From positions 1 through 19,044 of the forward strand of contig JAGLYT010000005.1 in the NCBI GenBank assembly GCA_023132075.1: a DNA stretch of 19,044 bases, in the 5' to 3' direction. Numbering within the stretch: position 1 is the stretch's first letter; the number at the start of each line of letters is the position of its first letter. Made by a program: the position numbers and the translations under genes. This stretch comes from a bacterium. GTDB lineage: Bacteria; CBDUZB01; JAGLHV01. This document shows, in pieces, positions 7,257-15,117 of the stretch. The notes beneath the pieces were generated by a model. The model was given only the letters and a program-made list of their open reading frames with translations, was not told where the DNA came from and made no database searches.

Positions 7257-10200
7257 ATGAATAAAATTTTAATAAGTCGAAAGAGTATTGAAAGAAAAAA
7301 AATGATGGTATTAATAATGATGATAACGATCATGTTGACGGTTGTTCCCCGGATATGGGCGGTTAATTATACTTCCGTTGGCAGCGGGAATTGGAACAAT
7401 TCCGCTATCTGGGACCAGGCTGGCTATCCTGACGGAGTAAACGATACTGCTACTATTGTCAATGGACATACGGTAACCATTACTGCCGATCTTACCTGTG
7501 GTGCAGTGACTATAAATAGTGGTGGGGTGGTAAATATTAGTTGGGGTTCTGTGACCTGGACCGTCCGGGGAGATATTTCGGTTAGTGGTAATTTAATGCT
7601 TGGAACCGGCGATATTGTCAAAATAGATTGTATTACTACACCGGTATTATATGGCATTATTGTTGAGTCAGGAGGTATTTTTAATGCCATTGGAGAATCG
7701 TATGGGAATTGTAGAATTATCGCTTTCAACCAAAATTATAATAGCTATATCTACCTGAAAGATGGTTCCCGCACTACATTTAAGCATTGTGATATAAGTG
7801 AAATGGGAAGTTGGATGAACCCAAAATACGGTATATACATTGAGGATGTTGATGGGAGTGTCCCCGGAGAAGGAGTACTTATAGAGAATTGTGATATTCA
7901 CCATAATGGAAAATATGGGATTTATATGTCCGGATGTTCCAATAATAATGCGGCTAATGGGAAGGGAATCATTGATACCAAAGTGAGGGATAATATACAA
8001 GGAGTCTGGCTGGTTAATTGTTCTTCCAATACCTTTGATAGTAATGATTGTTTTGACAACAATGCAGGAATAGAAGACGGAACAGGTGTTTCTCTTTCCG
8101 GTGGGGGTTATAATAATCTGATTAATAATAATTGTTGTAATAATCAAATGATTGGGATTTCAATTCAAAACAGTAATAATAATATTTTAAATAGTAATAC
8201 TTGCTATGGTCAGTGGAGTCGTGCGGGTATTGAGCTTTATAATAGTGATAATAATCAATTGAACAATAATATTACTTATAATAATTCAACCGGTATTTCC
8301 TTAATTTCGAGTAATAATAATATCTTGGTCGGACATGTGAGTCATAGCAATACTTTTGGATTGAATTGCGTTGGTACAGGTAACGAACTTATAAATTGTA
8401 ATCTTGGCACTTTTGGAAAAAACACCCAGGGCGATATTTCTTTATGGAATTATAATATTAGTACACTAACTTTAAAAAATTGTCAATTAGCCAGTACGAT
8501 TGCAATAAATACTACTGGTTTTAGTGTGGGAAGTTGGATTATTTCTCAAAAACATGATGAAATACCAGGGTTGGTTAAAATCTGGGGAGATTATAGTGTT
8601 CCTGCCGGAACAACCAACTGGCGATATGATACGGAATTGTATCCTGGTAGTGGGGATGCTGATGTGCAAAAAAAGATAGAATTTTATTCTACATCTATAG
8701 GCACAGAAGTCACTGTGGAAAACGGAAATATACTAAATATCGGGGGTTCCCAAACAGCTCAAAAAACTTTGCTTTATAGTGGAGATAGTACTTTTTGGGG
8801 TTTTACTGTGAATGGCAGTATAAATTGTGATTATGCAAACTTTAGTAATTTGACTCCAAATGGTTTGAATATTGCCAGTAGTGCTACGATTATCAAACTT
8901 GACCGGACATCGTTTAGTAATGTAGCTGATGGGGGTGGTCATCTAACGATAGATGGTGTAGATTATACTTTTGATAGCTGTGTTTTTGATAACAGTGGGG
9001 ACTATGATGTAATTGTAAACAACGATGCAGATTTAATTTTTATTAATTATACCCGGGGGAACTTTGCCGATAATTTTTTAGATATAAACTCATCTATTCA
9101 ATGGATTGGAACGAGTGAGACTCACTTTAGCGATAGTGGTGGTGTAGACAGAACTTTTTACAGTATTGAGACGGATGAAATTTTCGTTACAGTCAATGAC
9201 AATGATGAAAACATCCATGGTGGTTCACAACAACAGGTAAGTGTAATTGTATCTAATAGTAGCACCGGGGATGAGGAAGTACTTACCTTAGTTGAAACCG
9301 GAAATGATACCGGAATATTCAGAAATACAACAGGACTCCCTGTCATTCTCAATTCTACCGCTGCCAAGGGGAATTATGAATTGGAAGCATTGGGCACAGA
9401 AATGATTAATGTGACCTATGTTGATGCAAATGACCCTGGGGATACTTCTAATGATACTGTCAGGATTTACCCTAAAGAGCCGGTAGTAGTATTGATGGAA
9501 CCAGACGAAGGAGCAGTTGGTTTGTTGCCGGACAGTTTTATCAGAATAGAATTTAGTAAGGAAATGGATAAAACATCTGTAGAATCAGCAATGAGCTTGA
9601 AAGCAGTAATGGATAAAGATGGGCAGATTATAAATGAATTGATTCTTGTAAGTTTTAATTGGGAAGATGATTTTACAGTTACTTTAAAGCCTGCTAAAGA
9701 GTTGAATAAAAATTATACTTATGAGGCAGTTATTTCAACAGGTGCAAAGGATGCAAGCGGTAATTCTTTATCCCAGAGCAAAGTATGGAAATTTACTACC
9801 ATAATGGAGAGTACAGTGACTAACACTGTAGTTGGTGAAGATGAAGATACACAGATAGTATTAGCTCCTGATGCTTTACCGGAAGATGGATATATTAAGA
9901 TTAGTTTAACAACGGTTAATCAAGAGGGGATTGTTTATGCAGAGAGTAAATTAAAAAAGCAGGGAGATACTTGTAGATATCCCATTAATAATACATTTCG
10001 TGAATTGAATGCTTATGATATAAACGGAAATTTATATAACATAAATTTTAATGCGGCAGTAAACTTAACTATTCCTTATTCGGATGATGATAACGACGGG
10101 ATTGTTGACGGCACATTTCCTTTGGTAAGGGAAAAGACTTTGGCTATACATTATTTAGACGAAAATAATAATTTATGGGTAAGGATCCCCGGGTCGATAG

Positions 10201-10550
10201 TGGATACGGAGAGAAATGTAGTTACAGCTAAAGTATTACATTTTTCCACTTTTGTATTGATGGGGGCAAATGATACTAATTTAACTTCTGCTTATGCCTT
10301 TCCGGTTCCGTTCAGAGCATATCAAGGGCATAACGAAATTACCTTTACCGGGCTTTCTTCTCAGGCAACGATAAAGATATTTACTATTAGCGGAGAGTTG
10401 ACTGTAACGCTTAAAGAAGAAGATGGAGACGGACAACTTATTTGGGATGTAAAGAATAAGGGGGGAAAGCTCTTAGCCAGTGGGGTATATATATATTATA
10501 TAAAAAACGAAAGAGAACATAAAAGCGGGAAATTGATGATTATAAAATAA
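7257..10550 (+). CDS. Secreted multidomain beta-helix protein with FlgD-like C-terminal domain (copy 2)
   Basis: This 1097-residue paralogue of the 1916-5200 product has the same domain order throughout: signal peptide (1-35, core about 17-30), G8-like domain, NosD-type beta-helix, surface repeat, Big_5, ZU5/GAIN-like domain with H995-F996-S997, and FlgD-like C-terminal domain. By eye, the last 94 residues differ at five positions and a 103-residue stretch from DEIFVTVNDND to IYPKEP differs at ten. The beta-helix part (about 145-410) is clearly more diverged, with substitutions and small insertions or deletions. This suggests a duplicated surface protein whose binding face has changed while its export and anchoring parts are held constant. 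AGAGGGGG precedes the ATG. It is the last gene of the cassette. No convincing intrinsic terminator is seen right after it. Confidence 0.85.
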   Translation: MNKILISRKSIERKKMMVLIMMITIMLTVVPRIWAVNYTSVGSGNWNNSAIWDQAGYPDGVNDTATIVNGHTVTITADLTCGAVTINSGGVVNISWGSVTWTVRGDISVSGNLMLGTGDIVKIDCITTPVLYGIIVESGGIFNAIGESYGNCRIIAFNQNYNSYIYLKDGSRTTFKHCDISEMGSWMNPKYGIYIEDVDGSVPGEGVLIENCDIHHNGKYGIYMSGCSNNNAANGKGIIDTKVRDNIQGVWLVNCSSNTFDSNDCFDNNAGIEDGTGVSLSGGGYNNLINNNCCNNQMIGISIQNSNNNILNSNTCYGQWSRAGIELYNSDNNQLNNNITYNNSTGISLISSNNNILVGHVSHSNTFGLNCVGTGNELINCNLGTFGKNTQGDISLWNYNISTLTLKNCQLASTIAINTTGFSVGSWIISQKHDEIPGLVKIWGDYSVPAGTTNWRYDTELYPGSGDADVQKKIEFYSTSIGTEVTVENGNILNIGGSQTAQKTLLYSGDSTFWGFTVNGSINCDYANFSNLTPNGLNIASSATIIKLDRTSFSNVADGGGHLTIDGVDYTFDSCVFDNSGDYDVIVNNDADLIFINYTRGNFADNFLDINSSIQWIGTSETHFSDSGGVDRTFYSIETDEIFVTVNDNDENIHGGSQQQVSVIVSNSSTGDEEVLTLVETGNDTGIFRNTTGLPVILNSTAAKGNYELEALGTEMINVTYVDANDPGDTSNDTVRIYPKEPVVVLMEPDEGAVGLLPDSFIRIEFSKEMDKTSVESAMSLKAVMDKDGQIINELILVSFNWEDDFTVTLKPAKELNKNYTYEAVISTGAKDASGNSLSQSKVWKFTTIMESTVTNTVVGEDEDTQIVLAPDALPEDGYIKISLTTVNQEGIVYAESKLKKQGDTCRYPINNTFRELNAYDINGNLYNINFNAAVNLTIPYSDDDNDGIVDGTFPLVREKTLAIHYLDENNNLWVRIPGSIVDTERNVVTAKVLHFSTFVLMGANDTNLTSAYAFPVPFRAYQGHNEITFTGLSSQATIKIFTISGELTVTLKEEDGDGQLIWDVKNKGGKLLASGVYIYYIKNEREHKSGKLMIIK

Positions 10551-10640
10551 AAAAAAGACAGTTAACAAAGACAGTTTAATTGGTTTAAATTTGTCGAATT
10601 GGTTAAAGGATAAAAAATATAAAGACCCTCTTTGAAGACT

Positions 10641-10669
10641 GGCGGATCCGCCTGAGGCGGACTCCAGCA
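10641..10669. repeat. Double GC-rich palindrome with ACTCCAGCA tail
   Basis: GGCGG and CCGCC alternate: GGCGGATCCGCC (10641-10652) is a perfect palindrome, and TCCGCC-TGA-GGCGGA (10647-10661) is an overlapping 6-bp hairpin. The two folds exclude each other because they share CCGCC. ACTCCAGCA (10661-10669) follows at once, as it does after the hairpin at 1641-1659. Confidence 0.6.
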
Positions 10670-10767
10670 AAATAAAAAAAGGCACAGAGGCACAAAGTAA
10701 AAGAAAAAGGCAATAGACAATTATAAGTGATGGGTTGAAAAAAATTTGAATTTGCTTGCCTGCTTAT

Positions 10768-10793
10768 CCGCCAATCTTTAAGGCGGGCCCGCC
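10768..10793. repeat. GC-rich palindrome GGCGGGCCCGCC
   Basis: GGCGGGCCCGCC (10782-10793) is a perfect 12-base palindrome. An upstream CCGCC (10768-10772) could pair with its first half instead. It has the same alternating GGCGG/CCGCC design as 10641-10661 but lacks the ACTCCAGCA tail, so it may be a decayed or variant copy of the same element. Confidence 0.5.
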
Positions 10794-10840
10794 AGTTTGT
10801 AATGAGGGAATTTATGGGTTTGGAGTTATTTTAAAATATC

Positions 10841-10869
10841 TTGACAAAAAACAAAGAAAATATTAAATT
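10841..10869 (+). promoter_or_regulatory. Sigma-70 promoter upstream of histidine kinase
   Basis: A perfect -35 TTGACA (10841-10846) is followed after 17 bases by TAAATT (10864-10869), a moderate -10. Transcription would begin near 10876, about 75 bases before the kinase start codon. The surroundings are AT-rich, which raises the chance of a fortuitous -10, but the perfect -35 and the position support the call. Confidence 0.55.
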
Positions 10870-10949
10870 TAAATTGTGAGTGCAAAAAGTAAATATTGTT
10901 TTACAAGAGATAAATATAAGAAAACAAGAAAAAGTAAAGGTAAAATAAG

Positions 10950-12374
10950 ATGAAAATAAAAACTGAGTTTACGTTGTTTGCCAGCGTGCTTATAATAATA
11001 GTTATTTTAGGTGTAAGTATCTTTCTTTTTCTCTTTGAGAAACAGTTCTTGATTGAAGAAATTAAAAAGGGTGAAAGTAGTTCGATAGAGAATTTTGCCC
11101 AGCTTTGTAAGGAAGCATTAATTACCGATGATGAAATACTTCTTTTAAATTATATTAATGTAATTAAAAAAACGAATGAGGCTATAGTATACGGTTTTTA
11201 TCTGGACGATAATGACAGGATTCTTACTTCTACCAAGAACAAATTAATTAAAAATGTTTTAAAAAGTTCTGCAGGAAGAAAAGCAAAAAAAACTAAAAAA
11301 TTTCTAAGGCAAGTATATACTAATCCATTAAATGGTGAACTTCTGGATATAGTATCTATTCCTGTGATTGTAAGTCAAAAGAAAACCGGTATTGCTCAAA
11401 TAGGTTTTTCCCGGCGGGTTATTAACAAGAGGATAAAAGAAATAGTAGATAAAACACGGGAACGCATATTGCAGGTAGCATTAGTCTCTTTAGTTGTAGG
11501 AATTATAGGGGCGTTCCTTTTATCCAGAAAGATAACCTTGCCCATTAGAAAATTGGCTCAGGGAGCAAAAACCATAGGAGACGGTAATTTAGATACAAAA
11601 ATTGTTATTAAAACTAAAAACGAATTAGGTTCACTGGCCGGGGAGTTTAATCGAATGGCAGAAAAATTAAAAGAATTGGACCGAATGAAGAAGGATTTCG
11701 TTTCCAGTGTTTCCCATGAATTGAGGTCTCCGCTTACCGCTATTCAAGGATATCTTGACCTTTTTATCAATACCCCTCCGGAAAAAATGAATGAAGAAAG
11801 AAGAATTAAGGCCTTAAACATTATGAAAAGCGATACAACTCGATTGACTCGTTTTATCAATGATGTATTAGACCTGGCTAAAATAGAGGCAGCTCAATTG
11901 GAGGTAGTTAAAGAACAGGTAAATATTGCTCAAATAGTTGAGGAAATATTTATTTTATTCACTCCTTTAACTGAGGAAAAACAGATTAAAACGACTATGG
12001 ATATATCTCCTGATATAAAACCAATTTTAGCTGATTCTGATAAGATAAAACAGGTGATTACTAATTTGGTCAGTAATGCTTTTAAATTTACTCTTTCGGG
12101 AGGAAGAATAACTATTTTTGCCAAGGATAAAGGTGACAGCCTGCAAATTAGTGTTCAGGATACAGGAGCGGGAATTCCCCCGGATGCAGTAAATTATGTA
12201 TTTGATAAATTCCGTCAAGTCCGTAAGGCTTCCGGAGGGTCTGGTCAACCCAAGGGGACGGGATTGGGTTTAGCTATTGTAAAAGGTATTGTTGAAGCTC
12301 ACGGTGGTAAGATATGGGTAGAGAGCCAATTAAACCGGGGAAGCATATTTCATTTTACATTACTCAAAAAATAA
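10950..12374 (+). CDS. Membrane sensor histidine kinase (HAMP-HisKA-HATPase)
   Basis: 474 residues. Transmembrane helix 1 (about 8-29) and helix 2 (about 173-191) bracket a predicted extracytoplasmic sensing domain (30-172) that I cannot assign to a named family. HAMP follows (about 192-244, with the usual P-I-R-K-L start), then HisKA with H256 in VSHELRSPL, and HATPase_c with N-box NLVSNAFKF (372-380), G1 DTGAGIP (404-410) and G2 GTGLGL (436-441). All catalytic elements are present, so it should be an active kinase. The weak AAAGG about ten bases before the ATG serves as the ribosome site. Its probable partner is the response regulator starting 159 bases after the stop. The signal sensed is unknown. 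Confidence 0.93.
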   Translation: MKIKTEFTLFASVLIIIVILGVSIFLFLFEKQFLIEEIKKGESSSIENFAQLCKEALITDDEILLLNYINVIKKTNEAIVYGFYLDDNDRILTSTKNKLIKNVLKSSAGRKAKKTKKFLRQVYTNPLNGELLDIVSIPVIVSQKKTGIAQIGFSRRVINKRIKEIVDKTRERILQVALVSLVVGIIGAFLLSRKITLPIRKLAQGAKTIGDGNLDTKIVIKTKNELGSLAGEFNRMAEKLKELDRMKKDFVSSVSHELRSPLTAIQGYLDLFINTPPEKMNEERRIKALNIMKSDTTRLTRFINDVLDLAKIEAAQLEVVKEQVNIAQIVEEIFILFTPLTEEKQIKTTMDISPDIKPILADSDKIKQVITNLVSNAFKFTLSGGRITIFAKDKGDSLQISVQDTGAGIPPDAVNYVFDKFRQVRKASGGSGQPKGTGLGLAIVKGIVEAHGGKIWVESQLNRGSIFHFTLLKK

Positions 12375-12389
12375 AATAAATAAACTAAC

Positions 12390-12418
12390 TTGCAAAATAG
12401 AAAAAAATGTTATAAAAT
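12390..12418 (+). promoter_or_regulatory. Possible sigma-70 promoter upstream of response regulator
   Basis: TTGCAA (12390-12395) and TAAAAT (12413-12418) are separated by 17 bases. Both boxes are imperfect in an AT-rich stretch, so this is tentative. If real, transcription would start near 12425 and the hairpin at 12456-12479 would lie in the 5' leader of the regulator mRNA. Confidence 0.35.
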
Positions 12419-12455
12419 CATTTTTTAAGTAATTAAGAAACAAAAAACAAACTAA

Positions 12456-12479
12456 TGCTCAGCAGTTTACTGCTGAGCA
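12456..12479. repeat. Perfect 10-bp hairpin in kinase-regulator gap
   Basis: TGCTCAGCAG (12456-12465) and CTGCTGAGCA (12470-12479) are perfect inverted repeats around the loop TTTA. There is no T-tract after it, only GTTGATTAAATT, so a simple terminator is unlikely. It sits 53 bases before the response-regulator ATG and could be an operator, an mRNA stabiliser or processing site, or an extragenic repeat. Confidence 0.6.
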
Positions 12480-12532
12480 GTTGATTAAATTGAAATTATT
12501 TAATAAAGAAAGAGTAGAGAAAGGAATAAATA

Positions 12533-13462
12533 ATGAAAAATAAAATATTGGTTGTTGACGATGAACCCAATATTCGGGAAATGATTAAAGATTCTTTAGA
12601 GTTGGCAGACTATACGGTAGTTATGGCCACTAATGGTAAAGAGGCATTGGAAAAGATTTATAGTGAAGTTCCTGATTTAATTCTTTTAGATGTAAGGATG
12701 CCTGAAATGGGAGGATACGAGGTTTGTCAGAAAATAAGAGATGATTTATTAGTAAGAAATCTCCCCATTATTATGTTGACAGCTCAGGGAGAAGAAAGGG
12801 ATGAATTAATGGGGTTAAGTAAGGGAGCGGATGATTATTTGGTAAAGCCCTTCCGGACTGCATTACTTTTAGCCCGTATAGAGATGGTATTACGGCGTAC
12901 TATGGAAAATATGGATTCTAACCCTTTGACCCATTTGCCCGGGAATAATGCTATTATTAAAAACATCGAAGCAAGAATTAATTCACAAAATTCTTTTGCG
13001 GTAATTTATATGGATTTAAATAAATTTAAATCCTTTAATGATTATTATGGTTTTGTTCGGGGAGATGGAATGATTAAATTCACAGAAAAGGTAATTGTAG
13101 AGACATTCAGAGATTTAGGTAATTCAGAAGATTTTCTGGGACATATTGGTGGAGATGATTTTATTGCTATTACCTCTCCCGATAAAGTAGAAATTACCTG
13201 TAAACAAATCATTAAAGTTTTTGATTCAATGGTTCCTGATTTATATAATGAAGAAGACAGAAAAAAAGGGTACATTATAATTCAGGATAGAAGAGGTGAA
13301 AAAAGGCAATTTCCTTTTGTTTCCATAGCTATTGCGGTGGTAACCAATAAAAACAAAAAAATAACCCATCCGGCCGAAGTAAGTGCTGTTGCTACGGAAT
13401 TAAAGAAATTCGTTAAGAAGGAAATCAAGAGTGCTTTTATTGTGGACAGAAGGAAGAAATAA
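12533..13462 (+). CDS. Response regulator with GGDEF-like output domain (GGDDF)
   Basis: 309 residues. The receiver (1-122) has D9/D10, phosphoacceptor D53, T83 and K105. The C-terminal part (about 130-300) resembles a GGDEF nucleotidyl cyclase domain: L-T-H-L-P-G-N-N (132-139), YMDLNKFKSFND (159-170), and the signature GGDDF (206-210) in the context GHIGGDDFI. The fourth signature position is Asp rather than the usual Glu, and the Dx(D) pair is D161/N163, so diguanylate cyclase activity is uncertain. It may bind nucleotide without making cyclic-di-GMP. There is no DNA-binding domain. GAGAAAGGA (12517-12525) is the ribosome site. Probable partner: the kinase at 10950-12374. Confidence 0.85.
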   Translation: MKNKILVVDDEPNIREMIKDSLELADYTVVMATNGKEALEKIYSEVPDLILLDVRMPEMGGYEVCQKIRDDLLVRNLPIIMLTAQGEERDELMGLSKGADDYLVKPFRTALLLARIEMVLRRTMENMDSNPLTHLPGNNAIIKNIEARINSQNSFAVIYMDLNKFKSFNDYYGFVRGDGMIKFTEKVIVETFRDLGNSEDFLGHIGGDDFIAITSPDKVEITCKQIIKVFDSMVPDLYNEEDRKKGYIIIQDRRGEKRQFPFVSIAIAVVTNKNKKITHPAEVSAVATELKKFVKKEIKSAFIVDRRKK

Positions 13463-13595
13463 GAAATTCCGGATTTTTTTATCTACAAATCTTATCTTTA
13501 TATTAACCCATCTCTTAAAAAAAGTTTAAAAAATCAGAATAGTTTCCAGCCCTCAACTCATAAAATCGTTTTTGTAATTTATTAATTGTTTTTTA

Positions 13596-13624
13596 TTGAC
13601 GGTTTTATCTTTTTTATGTATAAT
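13596..13624 (+). promoter_or_regulatory. Sigma-70 promoter of the rnf operon
   Basis: TTGACG (13596-13601) is followed, after exactly 17 bases, by the perfect -10 TATAAT (13619-13624). Transcription would start near 13631, leaving a leader of about 97 bases before rnfC. This is the best housekeeping promoter in the window. I see no riboswitch-like structure in the leader. Confidence 0.75.
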
Positions 13625-13727
13625 TCATTCCGTTGTTAAGGTAGTTTTGTTAGATGGTTTGTGTAGGAAATATGAGTCAAATTAATATTTAATTTAATCC
13701 GGGGAATTTTAAAATACAGGGTTTATT

Positions 13728-15032
13728 ATGGAAAAATTTACTTTTAAAGCAGGAGTTCACCTTCCGGCTTGTAAAAAATTGACTATTGGGGAAGAAATAA
13801 AAGAAACAAGTATTCCTCAGCAGGTAGTTATCCCTTTATCTCAGCATATTGGTTGTCCTGCACAATCAATAGTTTCTAAGGGGGAAAAGGTAAAAGTCGG
13901 TCAAAAAATAGGAGAAGCACAGGGGAATGTTTCCGTTCCTGTTCATTCCAGTATTTCAGGAGAGGTGGTTGATATTTGCCCGCAATTACATCCTGTTTCA
14001 GGAAAGAAAGCTTTGTCGGTAATTATTAAATCGGATGGGCGGGATGAATGGATAGAAAAGGGAAAAAGACATGAGGATTATTTTCGTTTGTCCTCAAAAG
14101 AAATTTGTAACATTATTAAAGAAGCAGGTATTGCAGGTTTGGGAGGAGCGGCTTTTCCCACCCATATAAAGTTATCTCCCCCTAAAGAGGTAGATACCGT
14201 TATTTTAAATGGGGTAGAATGTGAACCTTATCTTTCCGGCGATGAACAGTTGATGATTAAACATCCGCTGGAGATCATTGAGGGTTTAAAAATAATAATG
14301 CAGACAGTAAAGGCTTCCTGGGGAATTGTGGGGATTGAAGACAATAAGCCGCGGGCCATAGATTTAATGAAAAAAGAAATTGCCAAACAACCCAATATAA
14401 GTTTAAAAATCTTAAAAGAAAAATATCCGCAAGGCGGTGAAAAACAGTTAATTAAAGCTTTATTAAACAGAGAGGTTCCTTCCGGGGGATTACCTATGGA
14501 TGTTGGGGTCTTAGTGGATAATGTGGGAACTTCTTTTGCCATAAGAGAAGCAGTAATTCGGGGTTTTCCCCTGGTTTCCCGAGTGGTGACGGTAACCGGT
14601 TGGGGAGTTTTTTCCCCTAAAAACTTAAGAGTAAGAATAGGCAGTTCTATTTCTTTTTTAATTGAAGAATGTGGAGGGTTTAGTTTCGTTCCGGGGAAAG
14701 TGATTATGGGTGGTCCGATGATGGGCATTACTCAGTATAATTTGGAAGTTCCTGTCGTAAAAGGAACTTCGGGAATTTTGGTTTTCGGTCAGCAGGAAGC
14801 AGAGAAAGAGAATATACGGGATTGCATTCGTTGTTCTAAATGTATAGATGCTTGTCCTATGGGTTTGCTTCCCTGTATGATTGCTCTTTATGCCCAGAAT
14901 CAGGATTGGGAAAAAGCAAAAGAATATAATCTCTTAGATTGTATGGAATGCGGTGCTTGTACCTATGTTTGTCCGGCAAAGAGGCCTATTGTTCAATATG
15001 TAAAATGGGCAAAAGACAAATTAAAGTGTTAA
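13728..15032 (+). CDS. rnfC: RnfC, peripheral NADH/FMN subunit of the Rnf complex
   Basis: 434 residues, normal for the short RnfC form without the long Ala/Lys-rich tail of enterobacterial RsxC. The N-terminal barrel-sandwich region (about 30-105) precedes the flavin/NADH-binding 51-kDa-like domain with GLGGAAFPTHIKL (137-149), ILNGVECEPYL (159-169) and KYPQGGEKQL (232-241), then an SLBB-like part. Two [4Fe-4S] sites follow: C366, C369, C372, C376, and C405, C408, C411, C415. RnfC exchanges electrons with NAD(H) on the cytoplasmic face and passes them to the membrane subunits. It is first in the order C-D-G-E-A-B, the arrangement known from Clostridia and Thermotoga. The ribosome site is weak (AGGG before TTTATTATG). 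Confidence 0.96.
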   Translation: MEKFTFKAGVHLPACKKLTIGEEIKETSIPQQVVIPLSQHIGCPAQSIVSKGEKVKVGQKIGEAQGNVSVPVHSSISGEVVDICPQLHPVSGKKALSVIIKSDGRDEWIEKGKRHEDYFRLSSKEICNIIKEAGIAGLGGAAFPTHIKLSPPKEVDTVILNGVECEPYLSGDEQLMIKHPLEIIEGLKIIMQTVKASWGIVGIEDNKPRAIDLMKKEIAKQPNISLKILKEKYPQGGEKQLIKALLNREVPSGGLPMDVGVLVDNVGTSFAIREAVIRGFPLVSRVVTVTGWGVFSPKNLRVRIGSSISFLIEECGGFSFVPGKVIMGGPMMGITQYNLEVPVVKGTSGILVFGQQEAEKENIRDCIRCSKCIDACPMGLLPCMIALYAQNQDWEKAKEYNLLDCMECGACTYVCPAKRPIVQYVKWAKDKLKC

Positions 15033-15117
15033 AAAATTGTAAAAGATAATTAATCCTGTAGCTTGCTGAGGGGTAGTTGATTTTTGAAGTTGGTAATTTA
15101 TAACAGGGAGTTTTTTT

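Larger units (their letters stand above)
10551..10949. other. Intergenic region with GC-rich hairpins and a sigma-70 promoter
   Basis: No gene is seen in these 399 bases. AAAGACAGTT is directly repeated (10554-10563 and 10567-10576). GC-rich palindromes follow at 10641-10661 and 10768-10793. GGCACAGAGGCACAAAG (10681-10697) is a simple quasi-repeat. A promoter lies near the 3' end. The GC-rich hairpins stand out from the very AT-rich surroundings and may slow transcription out of the cassette, but neither has a T-tract. Confidence 0.6.

Noticed and set aside
7007-7333. Minus-strand open frame of 108 codons
   Set aside because: It lies opposite the TPR tail and the signal peptide of copy 2; its hydrophobic composition is the mirror of Lys/Glu-rich codons. 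No ribosome site or family resemblance.
7668-8147. Minus-strand open frame of 159 codons
   Set aside because: Its Ile/Asn/Thr-rich low-complexity product is the reverse of the repetitive beta-helix coding region.
13463-13482. Possible terminator after the response regulator (TCCGGA followed by T-tract)
   Set aside because: The inverted repeat is only a short palindrome with no room for a loop; a T-run alone is common in this AT-rich sequence.
14228-14728. Minus-strand open frame of 166 codons
   Set aside because: It is fully inside rnfC on the opposite strand and has no recognisable domain.
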